In this document: one piece after another, positions 22,435-32,979 of the stretch
Layout: every line of letters begins with the position of its first letter
Position numbering within the stretch: position 1 is the first letter of the stretch
Assembly (NCBI GenBank): GCA_030710605.1
Contig: CP092875.1
Coordinates: 67,904,754-67,968,753, forward strand
DNA length: 64,000 nt
Direction: 5' to 3'
Origin: Cordylochernes scorpioides
Lineage: Eukaryota > Arthropoda > Arachnida > Pseudoscorpiones > Chernetidae
Notes under the pieces: model-generated
Databases searched by the model: none
What the model saw: only the letters and a program-made list of their open reading frames with translations
What the model was told of the DNA's origin: nothing
Program-made: the position numbers and the translations under genes

Positions 22435-22629
22435 TAAGTAATAGAAACAAAGCATGCGAGGATGCGTATCTTATAAGTTTTAATAAAGGCGAGCTTTCGG
22501 GCTAATATCAGTCATAAGATGCAAGATCAGTCAGATATGATGTCCTGAAGAAGGGTTATTAGCCCGAAAGCTCGCCTTTATTAAAACTTATAAGATACGC
22601 ATCCTCGCATGCTTTGTTTCTATTACTTA
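22435..22629. mobile_element. 195-bp foldback element
   Basis: About 70-base inverted arms from TAAGTAATAGAAACAAAGCA to its complement at 22629 enclose a short centre. The arms contain GCGAGCTTTCGGGCTAATA. In the right half, CTGAAGA (22545-22551), 14 bases and GAAAG (22566-22570) form a hammerhead-like arrangement with a GGGTT/AGCCC stem. It lies directly left of Tc1-like A and after a CACTGGTTG sequence resembling that element's end. The duplicate copy at 28871 is empty. The target duplication is unclear. Confidence 0.7.
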
Positions 22630-22635
22630 ATTATA

Positions 22636-24132
22636 CACTGGTGTCCAAAAAATAAGAAACTTAACCAATATTGAAATTTCTCAAAAGTTAATTTATTAAC
22701 AAATATAAATTTTAGTATACAAATAGTTTAAACTATGGAGAATTTGACTAGCTATATGAAAATAAAAATATATATATTTGAAATTATGAAATATGCAAAT
22801 TATTACCAACATACCCAAAGGTAAGGTTCCACATCTTAAAGAAATAAGATATAAATAGGGAGTATGATCACCTCTAACAGCTATCAAGGTCTCACAGCGA
22901 GCCCTCATACTGTTTACCAGGCTTTGGAGGAGGTCCAGTGGTAGTAAACCCCACTCCTCCAATAGAAACAGTTCTTAGCTCAACGAGGGTTCTGGAAGAG
23001 GGGTGACGAGCTCCAATACGCCTCCCTAGAGCATCCCACACATGCTCTATTGGATTCAGGTCCGGAGATCTGGCTGGCCAATCCATCCTTCGAATATTCT
23101 CACTCTGGAGATATTCATTGACTAGCCCAACCCTATGCGGACGAGCATTATCGTCCATAAAAATTAAATTGTGACCAATTTGATCTCTATAAGGTCTTAG
23201 ATAGGGCTCAAGGATCTCGTCCCTGTACCTTTGGGCAGTTGAAGTGCCCCCAGAAAAAATGTGGAGGGGTGTGAGTCTGCTAGAACTGATGCCAGCCCAG
23301 ACTAAGAGACTGCCCCCTCTAAACCTGTCTATTCCCTGATGTTACTGGGATGATAGCGGGTTCCAGGCTCCCTCCAGATGAAAACTCGTCGAGAATCTGT
23401 GTTTAAACTAAATCTTGACTCGTCACTGAAGAGAACATTGGCCCACTGATCATGAGTCCAGGCGTGATGTTCCAAGCACCAATTCAAGCGGGATCTCCTG
23501 TGAGCAGAGGTTAAAAGGATACAGACCATTGGTCGTCTTGCATAAAGAGCACCTTCGTGAAGCCTTCGGTAAACAGTTTTTCTTGAAATTCTCGTTCCGG
23601 GAAGCACTTGAGAGTTCTTTTGAGAGTTGAATAGCTGTCATCTCCCTATGGCGCTTGGCAGTTACGACCAGATGACGGTCTTCAGAGGTAGCTGTTTTTC
23701 TTTTTCTACCAGAACCTTCTTTTCTTTTGATGGTTCCTGTCTCAATGAACTGTTTCCCCATTTTGCTGACCACAGATGTATTCACATTTAGCCATTTTGC
23801 TACTTCAACTTCTGATTGCCCTGCCTCCATTCTTCCAACAGCTCTCCATTTTAAATCATCTGTTAAAATTTTTCGTAAACTCATAATTAACTATGGATTA
23901 AATAAAATTATAATTGGACAATTCTTAGATGGGGTAAACGACACGCCAAATAGCACACTTATAAAGACAAGCAAAAATTTGCATATTTTCAATTTTACCG
24001 AATCGAATGGTTGCGATAAATAAATTATACGACTTAAAATACCTAATTAAATTACTTTTTAGCTTTTAGCGTTGTATATTTTGAAACATATCATTAAAAA
24101 AACAAATGTTTCTTATTTTTTGGACACCAGTG
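22636..24132 (-). mobile_element. Tc1-like element A (1497 bp)
   Basis: Perfect inverted ends CACTGGTGTCCAAAAAATAA plus GAAAC, with TA duplications at 22634-22635 and 24133-24134. The paralogous site at about 28875 (GCTATTATATTTGTTTTC) is empty. The transposase is on the minus strand. Confidence 0.93.
22892..23884 (-). pseudogene. Tc1-like A transposase, DD34E, frameshifted
   Basis: Cut-and-paste transposase of the Tc1 branch. It starts MSLRKILTDDLKWRAVGRM at 23884; a paired helix-turn-helix region includes EVEVAKWLNVNTSVVSKM and a GRKRKT basic linker. Catalytic motifs are LFSDESRF (about 23420), FMDDNARPHR (about 23155) and RSPDLNPIEHVWDALG. Frameshifts occur near 23600 (after the HTH region), near 23330, and near 22960 just before the C-terminus. 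All three catalytic residues remain, but the reading frame is broken, so it is inactive. Confidence 0.9.
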
Positions 24133-24680
24133 TATTTGTTTTCTGTAAATTTTTATATATGAAAAAAAAAAGATTGGTTTAAATAACGAATTTAGAATTA
24201 TTTTGTGTTTAATTCAAAATATTTTTATCTTTCACAACTTATTTAATTTTAATCTTTTATTTTTTAATTCTCTCAAAAGAGATTTTAATGAAAGACTAAA
24301 ATGCTTTAAAATGGATTTATGTGAAAACAAATTTTGTATTCATATGTTAACATACTGTCAGACCACACCTTAAAAGCCTGAAAATTTGCACCTAGGCTCA
24401 ATCAGATGACAATGAATGTTTATAAAATTCCAGACACCTATGCGGATAGAATGTATGTTAAATTTTAAAATATGCAGAAATATAACAAACAAACAAAGGA
24501 AAAAAAACATTGCACAAATAAAATTAAAGACTATATGATAAGATAAGGGTTCAAAATTATCACAGAAAACTTGCTAAAAAACAAAGATAAAGCAAGCAAA
24601 CGATGGAAAATAAAAGAAAGTGGTAAAAACAAATGAATAATTTATGTCTGAAAATATATTTTAAATAAATAAATATCAGA

Positions 24681-24780
24681 NNNNNNNNNNNNNNNNNNNN
24701 NNNNNNNNNNNNNNNNNNNNNNNNNNNNNNNNNNNNNNNNNNNNNNNNNNNNNNNNNNNNNNNNNNNNNNNNNNNNNNNN
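24681..24780. other. Assembly gap (100 N)
   Basis: Exactly 100 N, the conventional placeholder for a gap of unknown size. Left of it is unit sequence equivalent to about 2650. Right of it is the integrase part of copia 1. The same unit sequence resumes without a gap near 29400. Confidence 0.99.
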
Positions 24781-25772
24781 TGATCTTCTCTATTTTCTTA
24801 GTGATTATGTCATACACTCGATAAGCCTTTCTTTTCAGAGAATAGCCTACAAAAAATACCTTTTCGACTTTTAGGCATAAATTTACTTCTTATGTTGTTG
24901 TGTAATGGGCCAAAACGCCAAACAACCGAATATTCTGAAATTTCGAATGGAGGGTTTTCTTCCTTTCATTTCTCCATTGGTGTATCAAGCTTGATTGACC
25001 TATGTGGAGTACAGTTTTTGACATATGATGCAGTAGCGACTGCCTCCGCCCAGAAAGCCATGGGTAATCTGAATCAAACCATAATGTCCTTGCTGTTTCA
25101 ATTAGGGTTCGGTTTATTCTCTCCGCAACTCATTACTTTGTGGCGAGTAGGTGGTGGAGAGTTGGTGGTGTATTCCATTTTTAATTAAGAAATTCTTTAA
25201 TCTGTGATTAGTGAACTCTGTGCCATTATCAGTTCGCACATCCTTTATTTTCAGGTTTAGCTCATTTTCCACTCTTGCCTTAAATTCTTCAAACTTCCCC
25301 AAAGTTTCATCTTTGCTTTTCAGGAAGTAGATAAAGGTTCTTCGGCTGAAATCATCAACCAGAACAAAAAAGTATTTTGATCCACCTAGAGATTGGTATG
25401 GCATTGGACCACATAAATCCATATGCACCATTTCAAGGGGTTTGGTTGTACAGTTGGTGGTAACGGGATGCGAAGGTTGCCGAGTCAATTTCCCCATTAT
25501 ACAAGTTTCACATTCTGGCAAGTTCTTGAATTTTACATTAAACCTTAATACCACATTCCGTTGAATTATCTCTTTCATGTACGCTTCGTTCAAATGATTC
25601 AGTCTTCTATGCCACAAGCTGATATTGTCATTTGAGAAATCATCTTTTGTAGTCATGACATTCTCCGTCTTTTCCGAGTATTCATCTCTGGACCTTGTTT
25701 CCATTACATACATCCTATCCTGGATTTGAGCCTCTTCAATTAAATCATCCTGTTCATTGTAAATCTTGCTCC
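24781..25772 (-). pseudogene. Copia 1 integrase (frameshifted)
   Basis: Joins retrotransposon cDNA to host DNA. The N-terminal zinc-binding part reads LWHRRLNHLNEAYM and CETCIMGK. The catalytic core shows VHMDLCGP, RTDNGTEF and the start of the third acidic motif near 25120, where QSNELRRE marks a frameshift. The family has a glycine-rich turn and GxxER there. Coding similarity continues in another frame to the gap (IETARTLWFDS, FGPLHNNIRSKFMPK). Frame continuity with the protease to the right is also broken near 25775. Confidence 0.85.
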
Positions 25773-25775
25773 ATC

Positions 25776-26081
25776 CTATTGAAAATTACAGTATTTCCTT
25801 TTGTTGGTTAATTCGTATATTGATAAAAGATTAGACCTTAAGTTAGGTACATGCAGAACTCCTTTAATTTGAACATTCTCAATTCCGTTTTCGGTACAAG
25901 TAGAAACCTTGATATCACCTTTAGCTGTAGCATGTGTAACTTTACCTTCTTCTGCCAAATTTATCTCACTTTCATAAGGCATTACATTTTCCATCCAGTC
26001 CAAGTGTGGAGATAAGTGCGTAGTACACCCTGAGACAAGACACCAGGTTTGTATCTGACTATAATTATTTGAGGTTTTCAA
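25776..26081 (-). pseudogene. Copia 1 protease, active-site residue changed
   Basis: Aspartic protease that would cleave the polyprotein. The active-site region reads TWCLVSGCTTHLSPH where the family has DSG; the catalytic aspartate is replaced by valine. The downstream GVLHVPNLRSNLLSI is the usual flap-to-integrase linker. It overlaps the end of the gag frame by 17 bases in a different frame and ends at a stop at 25776. Confidence 0.8.
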
Positions 26082-26925
26082 AAACTCGATCTGTGCTGGT
26101 ATTTAAAGTTTGTTCCACAGGCTTGCTTGAGACGGTATTCGCATTATTTCTGAAATTTTGTTTGTTATAGTTCGTATTTGAATTTGCATTTATTCTCCCA
26201 TGTTTTTCTTGAGTTCGCTTATTTTTGAACCAGCAATCTTTAGCTAAATGTCCTTTTTTATGGCAAACAAAACACTCCTTTTGTCGATTCTGTTGATAGT
26301 GATTTCTTCTGTCTTTACTTCTGTAAGCCTGTTCATTTTCATCAGAATGACTTCCATTCATCTTAGAATTCATTCGATTCTCTTCCTCTCTAAGTGACTG
26401 CCGAATTTCATCAAGAGTTAATTCTCTTCTAGTTCTCAGTACAACAGCGATCTTTTCCAATCTTGGATGGATACCTCGCACAATATGAAACGCTAGTTCT
26501 CTTTGGGATATTTGGTGTCCGAGTGAAGAACTTTGAGAGGCAATATTTTTGGTTCTAGCCATATATTCATTTATGGATTCATTATTTTTCATCTTGATAT
26601 TCTTAAGTTCAAGTCCAATATCAATGATCTTAACTTCTAGGTTGCCCGTGTAGATTTTCTTTAATTCATCCCATACTTTCTTTGCTTTAGTTTCATCTAG
26701 AAACATTCCTGCTTGTTCATCTGATAGAGTTGTAACTATAATTCCAAAGGCTTCGTCATTCTTTTCACTCCATATTTGCCAAGCGACTTCATCTTTTATA
26801 TCAGGCTCGGGATCCGAAATTACGCATTTAAATAATTTCTTTCCACGTAAAAGTGATCCGACTTTTAAAGCCCAAATCGATAATTTGTTCCTGTTAAAGG
26901 TTCAATTTTTGTCGTTGGCGAAAAA
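26065..26925 (-). pseudogene. Copia 1 gag (capsid and zinc knuckle)
   Basis: Packages retrotransposon RNA. The main open part is 26706-26065. Similarity to gag extends upstream to about 26925 (IEPLTGTNYRF, then a 1-base deletion, then ALKVGSLLRGKKLFKC). The middle has the UBN2/copia-type capsid pattern (KKVWDELKKIYTGN, SINEYMARTKNIA). The zinc knuckle CFVCHKKGHLAKDCW has intact C-C-H-C spacing. The frameshift at about 26880 would prevent normal translation. Confidence 0.85.
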
Positions 26926-27187
26926 TTGCAATCAATTTTAGCCTTGTTTTTCAACTTTTAAAAATTAAACAATATAGTTTAAAGGTAGTTTATAATTCAA
27001 AAATGTTTTTTTTTCAATCCTTCTATTTTAAAACTTTCTTTTATCAATATAATTCAAATTCTATTGAAATATATTTCAAAATTTACATACGTTGATGCAG
27101 AAGAGATCTTTGTTTACCGATTAAAATAAACGTATCAAACTTCTGATAAAATATTTTCGCTTTTTCTCAAGTTTTAAATTGAACCAC

Positions 27188-27199
27188 GCTCTGCTACCA
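27188..27199 (-). promoter_or_regulatory. Copia 1 primer binding site
   Basis: TGGTAGCAGAGC on the minus strand, complementary to the initiator tRNA-Met 3' end. The identical site in copia 3 lies at 58087-58076. Confidence 0.85.
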
Positions 27200-27260
27200 T
27201 AAATTGTAGTATTTTGAATAATTACAACTCTCTTTAAAGCAACAGAAGAATTTTTAGTTA

Positions 27261-27470
27261 TTTTAGTTTTTGGACCAGCCTATCATAATACAAACATATT
27301 AGAAACACAGATCACGATTTCAACCTAGCAAACCCTAATATTCATTATACAAACATAAATAGTAAATACAAAAGATTAATACTGGAAGCACTGATTCATC
27401 AAAATATAATAGTATAAATAGACACATAGATGTCCCGGAGACATATGATAGGCTGGTCCAAAAACTAAAA
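27261..27470. mobile_element. 210-bp MITE with TA target site
   Basis: Inverted ends of 26 bases beginning TTTTAGTTTTTGGACCAGCC. TA duplications at 27259-27260 and 27471-27472. No reading frame. Located just upstream of the copia 1 leader, inside what should be its 5' LTR. Confidence 0.75.
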
Positions 27471-27472
27471 TA

Positions 27473-27927
27473 GAATTATCCGTTTTCTCTTCATCACACC
27501 ACTTAACAATTAGCATTAATAATAATAACCAATTGACTAATTTACATAGCAATAATTTTTCTTAAATAATAAAATATAAAACTTCATAAATAATCCTAGA
27601 TATGCAAAAATAGCTTATATATATATGTATAAATAAATATAGGGCATATACTGGATATAAATTATTAATCAGCTAGTATTTCTAGGGGCAACACGCCTCT
27701 CTTTATCTAGGCTTTTCTTTGAGTTAAAACTAAATCACGTGGGTATGAGATCCACTCACGCTCTACAAGAACAAAGCGAGAAACCATTTAAAGAAAATAT
27801 ATATATCTGTACATACATGACTACTTGAAATTGTATCTATTATTCCTGTAGAAGGGCAGCTTGTGCCCGAAAGCTCGAATTGATTTTTCAAATAAAGAAA
27901 CCCTTCCCTTTTGAATCTACTCGTTAT
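27473..27927 (+). other. Unassigned sequence with a decayed hammerhead-like motif
   Basis: AT-rich, with no gene. At 27846-27873 it holds CTGTAGA, stem GGGCA/TGCCC and GAAAG followed by CTCG, the same layout as at 22545-22570 but with one core base changed. AATAAAG follows at about 27892. Unit sequence resumes at 27928. Confidence 0.5.
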
Positions 27928-29480
27928 TATGGTTTTATTCGTTTATTATGAAGGTATATATATTGTATTTGTATATTTATGAAAAAAACAATGTTATAAT
28001 TTATATCAAAGAGTATTGATATAAACACAAGGTAATAAGACCAATCCAAATAAATAAATAGTGTGTGACGTTTCGGTAACAGCGTTGTTACCATCTTCAG
28101 ACAAAACATATAGATATTCGATATCATTTTTTTGAAAGATCAGATAAGAGTAAATGTTGATGTTCAGTTTTGCCCAACCCAAGACCAAGTTGCTGATATC
28201 CTAACCAAGCCTCTGCCAAAGAAACTTTTGAAAAACACAGATCTTCACTGCTACAGATGATGTTTTGATAAAGTAATTAAAACTCTAAAACATGAATTCA
28301 AGAAGGAGTGTTGAATATATGAATTCAATTTTAGACTTTAATATTTTATAAAATAATTAATTAATAATTATTTCTTTTAAAATGTTTTAAAATATATATT
28401 TTGTCACACTGCTGTAAAATTAAGAATGTAAATAACTCTAAGGTATAAGTTAAACCTTTTGTTTTGTTCTGTTAATTTTTTGTATAAACTTTTTTCAATC
28501 ACAAAAACGTATGTATTAAATTTCTAAATAAAATAAAACCTAAAATTTGGTTATTACCTAGTATTGATATATTTCTGAGAGTATTTTGTATCTTTCTTTT
28601 TCTGATACTATCATTATACTTCTTAACTGGCTACCTTGTTTGATTACATTTTTTTTATTATATAACTTCTATTAAATTCATTCTTCGATATAATATATTC
28701 ATTTCTCTCTCTTTCTATTTATTATTAATTATATATCAAATTAAAATAAAGTATTTTAAAATATTAAATGTATATTTATCAAAGAGATAGTGTATATAAA
28801 ATTATTGAAATTCCCCTTTCTTTCTTTAACCTTTAAAACTATTATAAATAGTATTAGTATTTGTATATATATGCTATTATATTTGTTTTCTGTAAATTTT
28901 TATATATGCAAATAAAGATTGGTTTAAATAACGAATTTAGAATTCTTTTGTGTATAAATCAATATTTTTATCTTTCACAACTTATTTAATTTATATCTTT
29001 CATTTTTAATTCTCTCAAGAGAGAATCTTATGAGACTCTAAAATGCTTTAAAAATAGATTTTTGAATAAAAAATTTTGTATTTATATTTTAACATACGGT
29101 CAAACCATACCTTAAAATTCAGAAAATTTGCACCTAGGCTCAATCAGATTACAATGAATATTCATAAGTTTCAGACATCTATGCGGATAGAATGTATGTT
29201 AAATTTTAAAATATGCAGAAATATAACAAACAAAGAAGGAAATAAACCATTGCACAAATAAATTTAAAGACTATATGAGAAGATAAGGGTTCAAAATAAT
29301 CAGAGAAACTTGCTAAAAAAACAAAGATAAAGCAAGCAAACGATGGAAAATAAAAGAAAGTGGTAAAAACAAATGAATAATTTATGTCTGAAAATATATT
29401 TTTAAAAACGTAAAAATAATTAATTAAACAAGAAGAAAGGTATAAATAAATATGCAGAAATTTATAATCTTCATAGTTCA
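27928..29480 (+). repeat. Second copy of 21416-24680
   Basis: Collinear with 21416-24680, including the chimeric insertion with its 12-base duplication. It lacks the foldback element and Tc1-like A, and has no poly-G run. To the right it runs on without break into the rest of unit 2. Confidence 0.85.
28067..28100 (-). ncRNA. Hammerhead-like motif, second copy
   Basis: Same as 21555-21588: CTGAAGA, GGTAAC/GTTACC stem, GAAAC, GTC on the minus strand. Confidence 0.55.
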
Positions 29481-31759
29481 AAATAATTACTATTTCCTTC
29501 GTGTTTAATTAAATATATATTAATGCTCAAACATACAATAAAAATAATAGCATCATAATCGAGAGTAAGAAAGTAGAAATTGATTCATTTTATGCAAAAG
29601 TTAATAGATTTGTTTATACGAAACAGAAAATAATATATTTAATAATTATTAGGCAAATAAAAAATGAATTAAAATATTATATAAAAGCCTTACAATAAAA
29701 GGTTCGCTAAACATAAGAAATTCAAACTTTCAGCTACCAATGTAAAATATATTTTAGATAAAATAGATAAAAGCCACAAAGGAAGACATTATAAATATTG
29801 ATCTTTATTTATATGAAGCTACTCGCTATCAAGTTTGAATGTTATTCAATTTGTACACAGTCATCCAATATATTAAGAATTTTCCTACAGAGGAATATAG
29901 AGAGACCTGAAAGCATTATTTTCTCACACAAACCTTTGTTTTCCTTTATATTCAATAAATAAAACTCCTTATAATAGTTTTTTTAATTTCAACTAAGAAT
30001 ATTATTTTGAGTATTTCGATAAATAAAACAGAAATGTATGTACTAGTTTCAAATTTTCCAAATTGCACCAAATACATATATTATTAGCGACAGATGCTTT
30101 TGTGTGTGTGTTTGGAATATATATTCTGGAATATTGTCCTTATGGTCTATATATATATGACATCATAATTGAATAACGCCAAATGACAATTGTAATATTT
30201 TAAAAATTATTTTATGAATAAATTATTAATTTTGATTTTTATTTATAAAAATGTCTGGTGTTTTAAGGTTTTAATTGTTTTACGACTAAATTGACATGTC
30301 ATTTTGATTTTATTTTCCTCAATTTCTATACTCGATAAAATTCAAATCGATTAAAACGTGAAGACCCTGAAAGAAAATAATAAAGATTAACGTAAAGCTG
30401 CTAATAAAGCCATACGGAGAGAAAGATTTTTCTACCTACTTATTTTTATGTATGGTCAAACGATCATTATGCTACAGAATCGGCTGGGACTACTTTCCTT
30501 TGAAAGAAAATATGCTATTTCTCTTCTCTAGCATATTGCAGAAACACACCATGGCCACATAGGTATCAGATATTTTATACACTGGCAATGTTAGATTGAT
30601 TGAAATAGTCTATTAAATATCAAACTTCTACGTTGCTAAGAATTTTATTAAAATTAATCACAGATTTGAAAGGAAATATAGAAAATTAGACCATTTCCGA
30701 TCATCCAGTAGTCTGAAATTTTGTCAGCTTGCGATGCCTTTTTATTCGAAAAACAAAAAAAAAATATCAAACTTCTAGACACTATTTGAGTATGTTATAA
30801 ATTTAACACAATATATTTGGTCAGACAGACATACAGAAGCTAGTTATATATGCTTTTAAAAACGCATTGAAATATTGCATCAAATGTCAGAGGGGCAAAG
30901 AGTGTGAATTGATTTTGAGATGGTAGAACAAATAACTGTAAGTTTTCAGTATAATTTATTAATTATTTTTAATATGAGGCTATTTTTCTTTGCATTAGAG
31001 GATCTTCTTTTCATAAAAAGAAAGGTTTTAGTGAAGTGTGTTAATATTTGGATTTATAAAATCGACACCTTTTAGGTTTATTTTTTGTTTTGAGATTCCT
31101 TGATTCTCAACAATTTATTTATATCTTTAGTCTTTGTCAAGAAAATTAAAAATATTTTTATTCACACAACGCTATAAAGATATACATTGAAATAAAAAAA
31201 AGTCTCTGTCCGAAGTGTCTCCTTTTCAAAGAAATATGAATATATGGCAAAGAAACCTCAATCTTCAAATGTTTTTGTTCGGTTCAAGTAAAACTATGAT
31301 AAGGCTTCAAACTGGCTGTTTATTTCTAGACCCGTTCATAAAACGACTGATAATATAGGATAAATTAGTTAGCAAAAGGACCTTTTTTCCCAGTTCCTTC
31401 AGATTGAAAATTTGCCTTAAAAATAACGATCCATAATTTCTTATTCAAAGTGTTATATTATGCAGATTATAATTAGTGGTCGTGATAACAATTTTAACAT
31501 TTGTACAACAGCAAAAAGGTAGCAGTATAAGTAATTGCTAATTTACTCATTGAAAATAATTTATATATTTTAACACATAAGGTAACATAGTTGTTCTATT
31601 TTGTGTAGTGTGCTGTGGAATTCTGGATCATTCTCCCACGTTCCTACTGCGGTGAAACTCCAGTAAAAGAGAAGATGTCATAATATAAATCTACTCCGAG
31701 ACCAAGGAGGCTGTGTTTTCCTACAAGACTCAGCACGTCCAGTCCCACATGTGAGCAAT
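29481..31759 (+). other. AT-rich spacer, unit 2
   Basis: Collinear with 2700-4917 in unit 1 and, in part, with 52720-59340 in unit 3. An extra 120 bases at about 29580-29698 are shared with unit 3 (52725-52810) and missing in unit 1. No gene recognised. Confidence 0.6.
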
Positions 31760-31772
31760 GTTCCTCCATATC

Positions 31773-32539
31773 AACAACAACAGCAACAACAAAAAGCCTT
31801 ATTTAGGGTCACTGACCCTATACAGGATTCACCAGAGGTATGCATAAGAACAAAGCAGTGAGACAAAGGAAATAACAATATAGACAGAAGAAAAAGAAAA
31901 AAAAGAAAAAAAAAACAATAAAGAGAAAGAGGGAAGCAAGAAAAACAACACAAAAAGAGTAGCAGTAAGAAAGTGAGGAGTGAGTGTCACTTGGCCTTCT
32001 TCTGAGATATGGACTTGTGGAAACCATAAAACGCCGTAGCAATATACGTACTCTGGGTCATATTGTCAATTATTGATGGAAGTGAAGCAAAGATTTGCCC
32101 AGTTTTGAGCATAAGGGTTCTTCTTTCTTCTTTCAGAGCAGAGCAATTAAAAATATAGTGAGTGATTTCATTTTTTATTTTTGAATTACAGAAGGTACAA
32201 ATCGGGTCCTCACCGCAGAGCATCTTGGTGTGGTTTTCTCTAAAAAAAACTTGAAAGTATTCTAAATTGTGCGAGTAGTCTTACAACCGGGAAAGGAAAA
32301 TCCCCTAAAAGGTATCCCTCCGTCATGAAAGATATGTGAATGTCTTTGTAGTGAGAGTATAGTTTAGATTTATCCATTCTTGTAAGGTCGTTTTGTATAG
32401 ATTGGTCTGCCGCTGTTTTTAAGAGCCCTGTAATCGCGCTCCTCAGCGTTTCAGGATCATCACAGGAAACAAGTGCAGGGGATCCATTATTGTTAAGCAG
32501 ATTGGTGAGCTTTTTAATGAAACCGATGGGTTTGCCCGA
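31773..32539 (-). mobile_element. 5'-truncated non-LTR retrotransposon (LINE)
   Basis: A 767-base insertion flanked by GTTCCTCCATATC at 31760-31772 and 32540-32552, a 13-base target duplication. Unit 1 has one copy at about 4920. On the minus strand it ends in a (GTT)n-like tail (31773-31795), as expected for target-primed reverse transcription. Confidence 0.9.
31987..32539 (-). pseudogene. LINE ORF2 C-terminus
   Basis: Only the end of the reverse-transcriptase protein is left. Reading begins at the truncation (GKPIGFIKKLTNLLNNN) and goes through TEGYLLGDFPFPVVRLLAQF to the C-terminal zinc-binding motif CTFCNSKIKNEITHYIFNC, typical of jockey/R1/I-type LINEs. It ends SISQKKAK at 31987. A stop or frameshift lies near 32245. 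No catalytic residues remain. The clade cannot be settled from this piece. Confidence 0.75.
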
Positions 32540-32979
32540 GTTCCTCCATATCTAACTGGGACAATTGGGATGGACAACGTGGGTGACAAAGTTATCTTGA
32601 ACAGTGAGACAACTTCTAAGATATAATTTACTCAATGTGAACGGAATTGGCAGCAGCCAGGAAATACTTTGATGTTTTTTATCAAATGTTTAATTTGGTC
32701 GCGACTGATAATTTAAAGAAATAAAAATAGTGCCAATATATTTCCAAGTAAAATATATATGACATTTTTACTCTAATACCCTAATAATATAGAGGTAAAA
32801 GTCAAATATTACATTTAAATAGGCTAAAAACTTATTACTAAGGTATTGTCGTTTTGTCACCAGCCCTATATCTTTTCTTGAATAAAATAATGAATAGTTA
32901 ACTTCAAGTTTTATCTTTTTTTTAACAGGAGTTATCTCTCTTTTCAAAATTAATATCCTCGCAACAAAATTTCCATATA

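Larger units (their letters stand above)
24781..27206 (-). mobile_element. Copia 1, 5' half, truncated by the gap
   Basis: Minus-strand Ty1/copia element. The primer binding site TGGTAGCAGAGC at 27199-27188 is complementary to the 3' end of initiator tRNA-Met, as usual in copia. Then come leader, gag, protease and integrase, and the N gap cuts it off before reverse transcriptase. The 5' LTR should begin near 27205 and extend right, but its far end is not clear and a MITE (27261-27470) interrupts that area. Confidence 0.85.

Noticed and set aside
31771-32042. Frames rich in F and C on the minus strand
   Set aside because: They cover the 3' tail of the LINE fragment, which is an untranslated pyrimidine-rich stretch on that strand.
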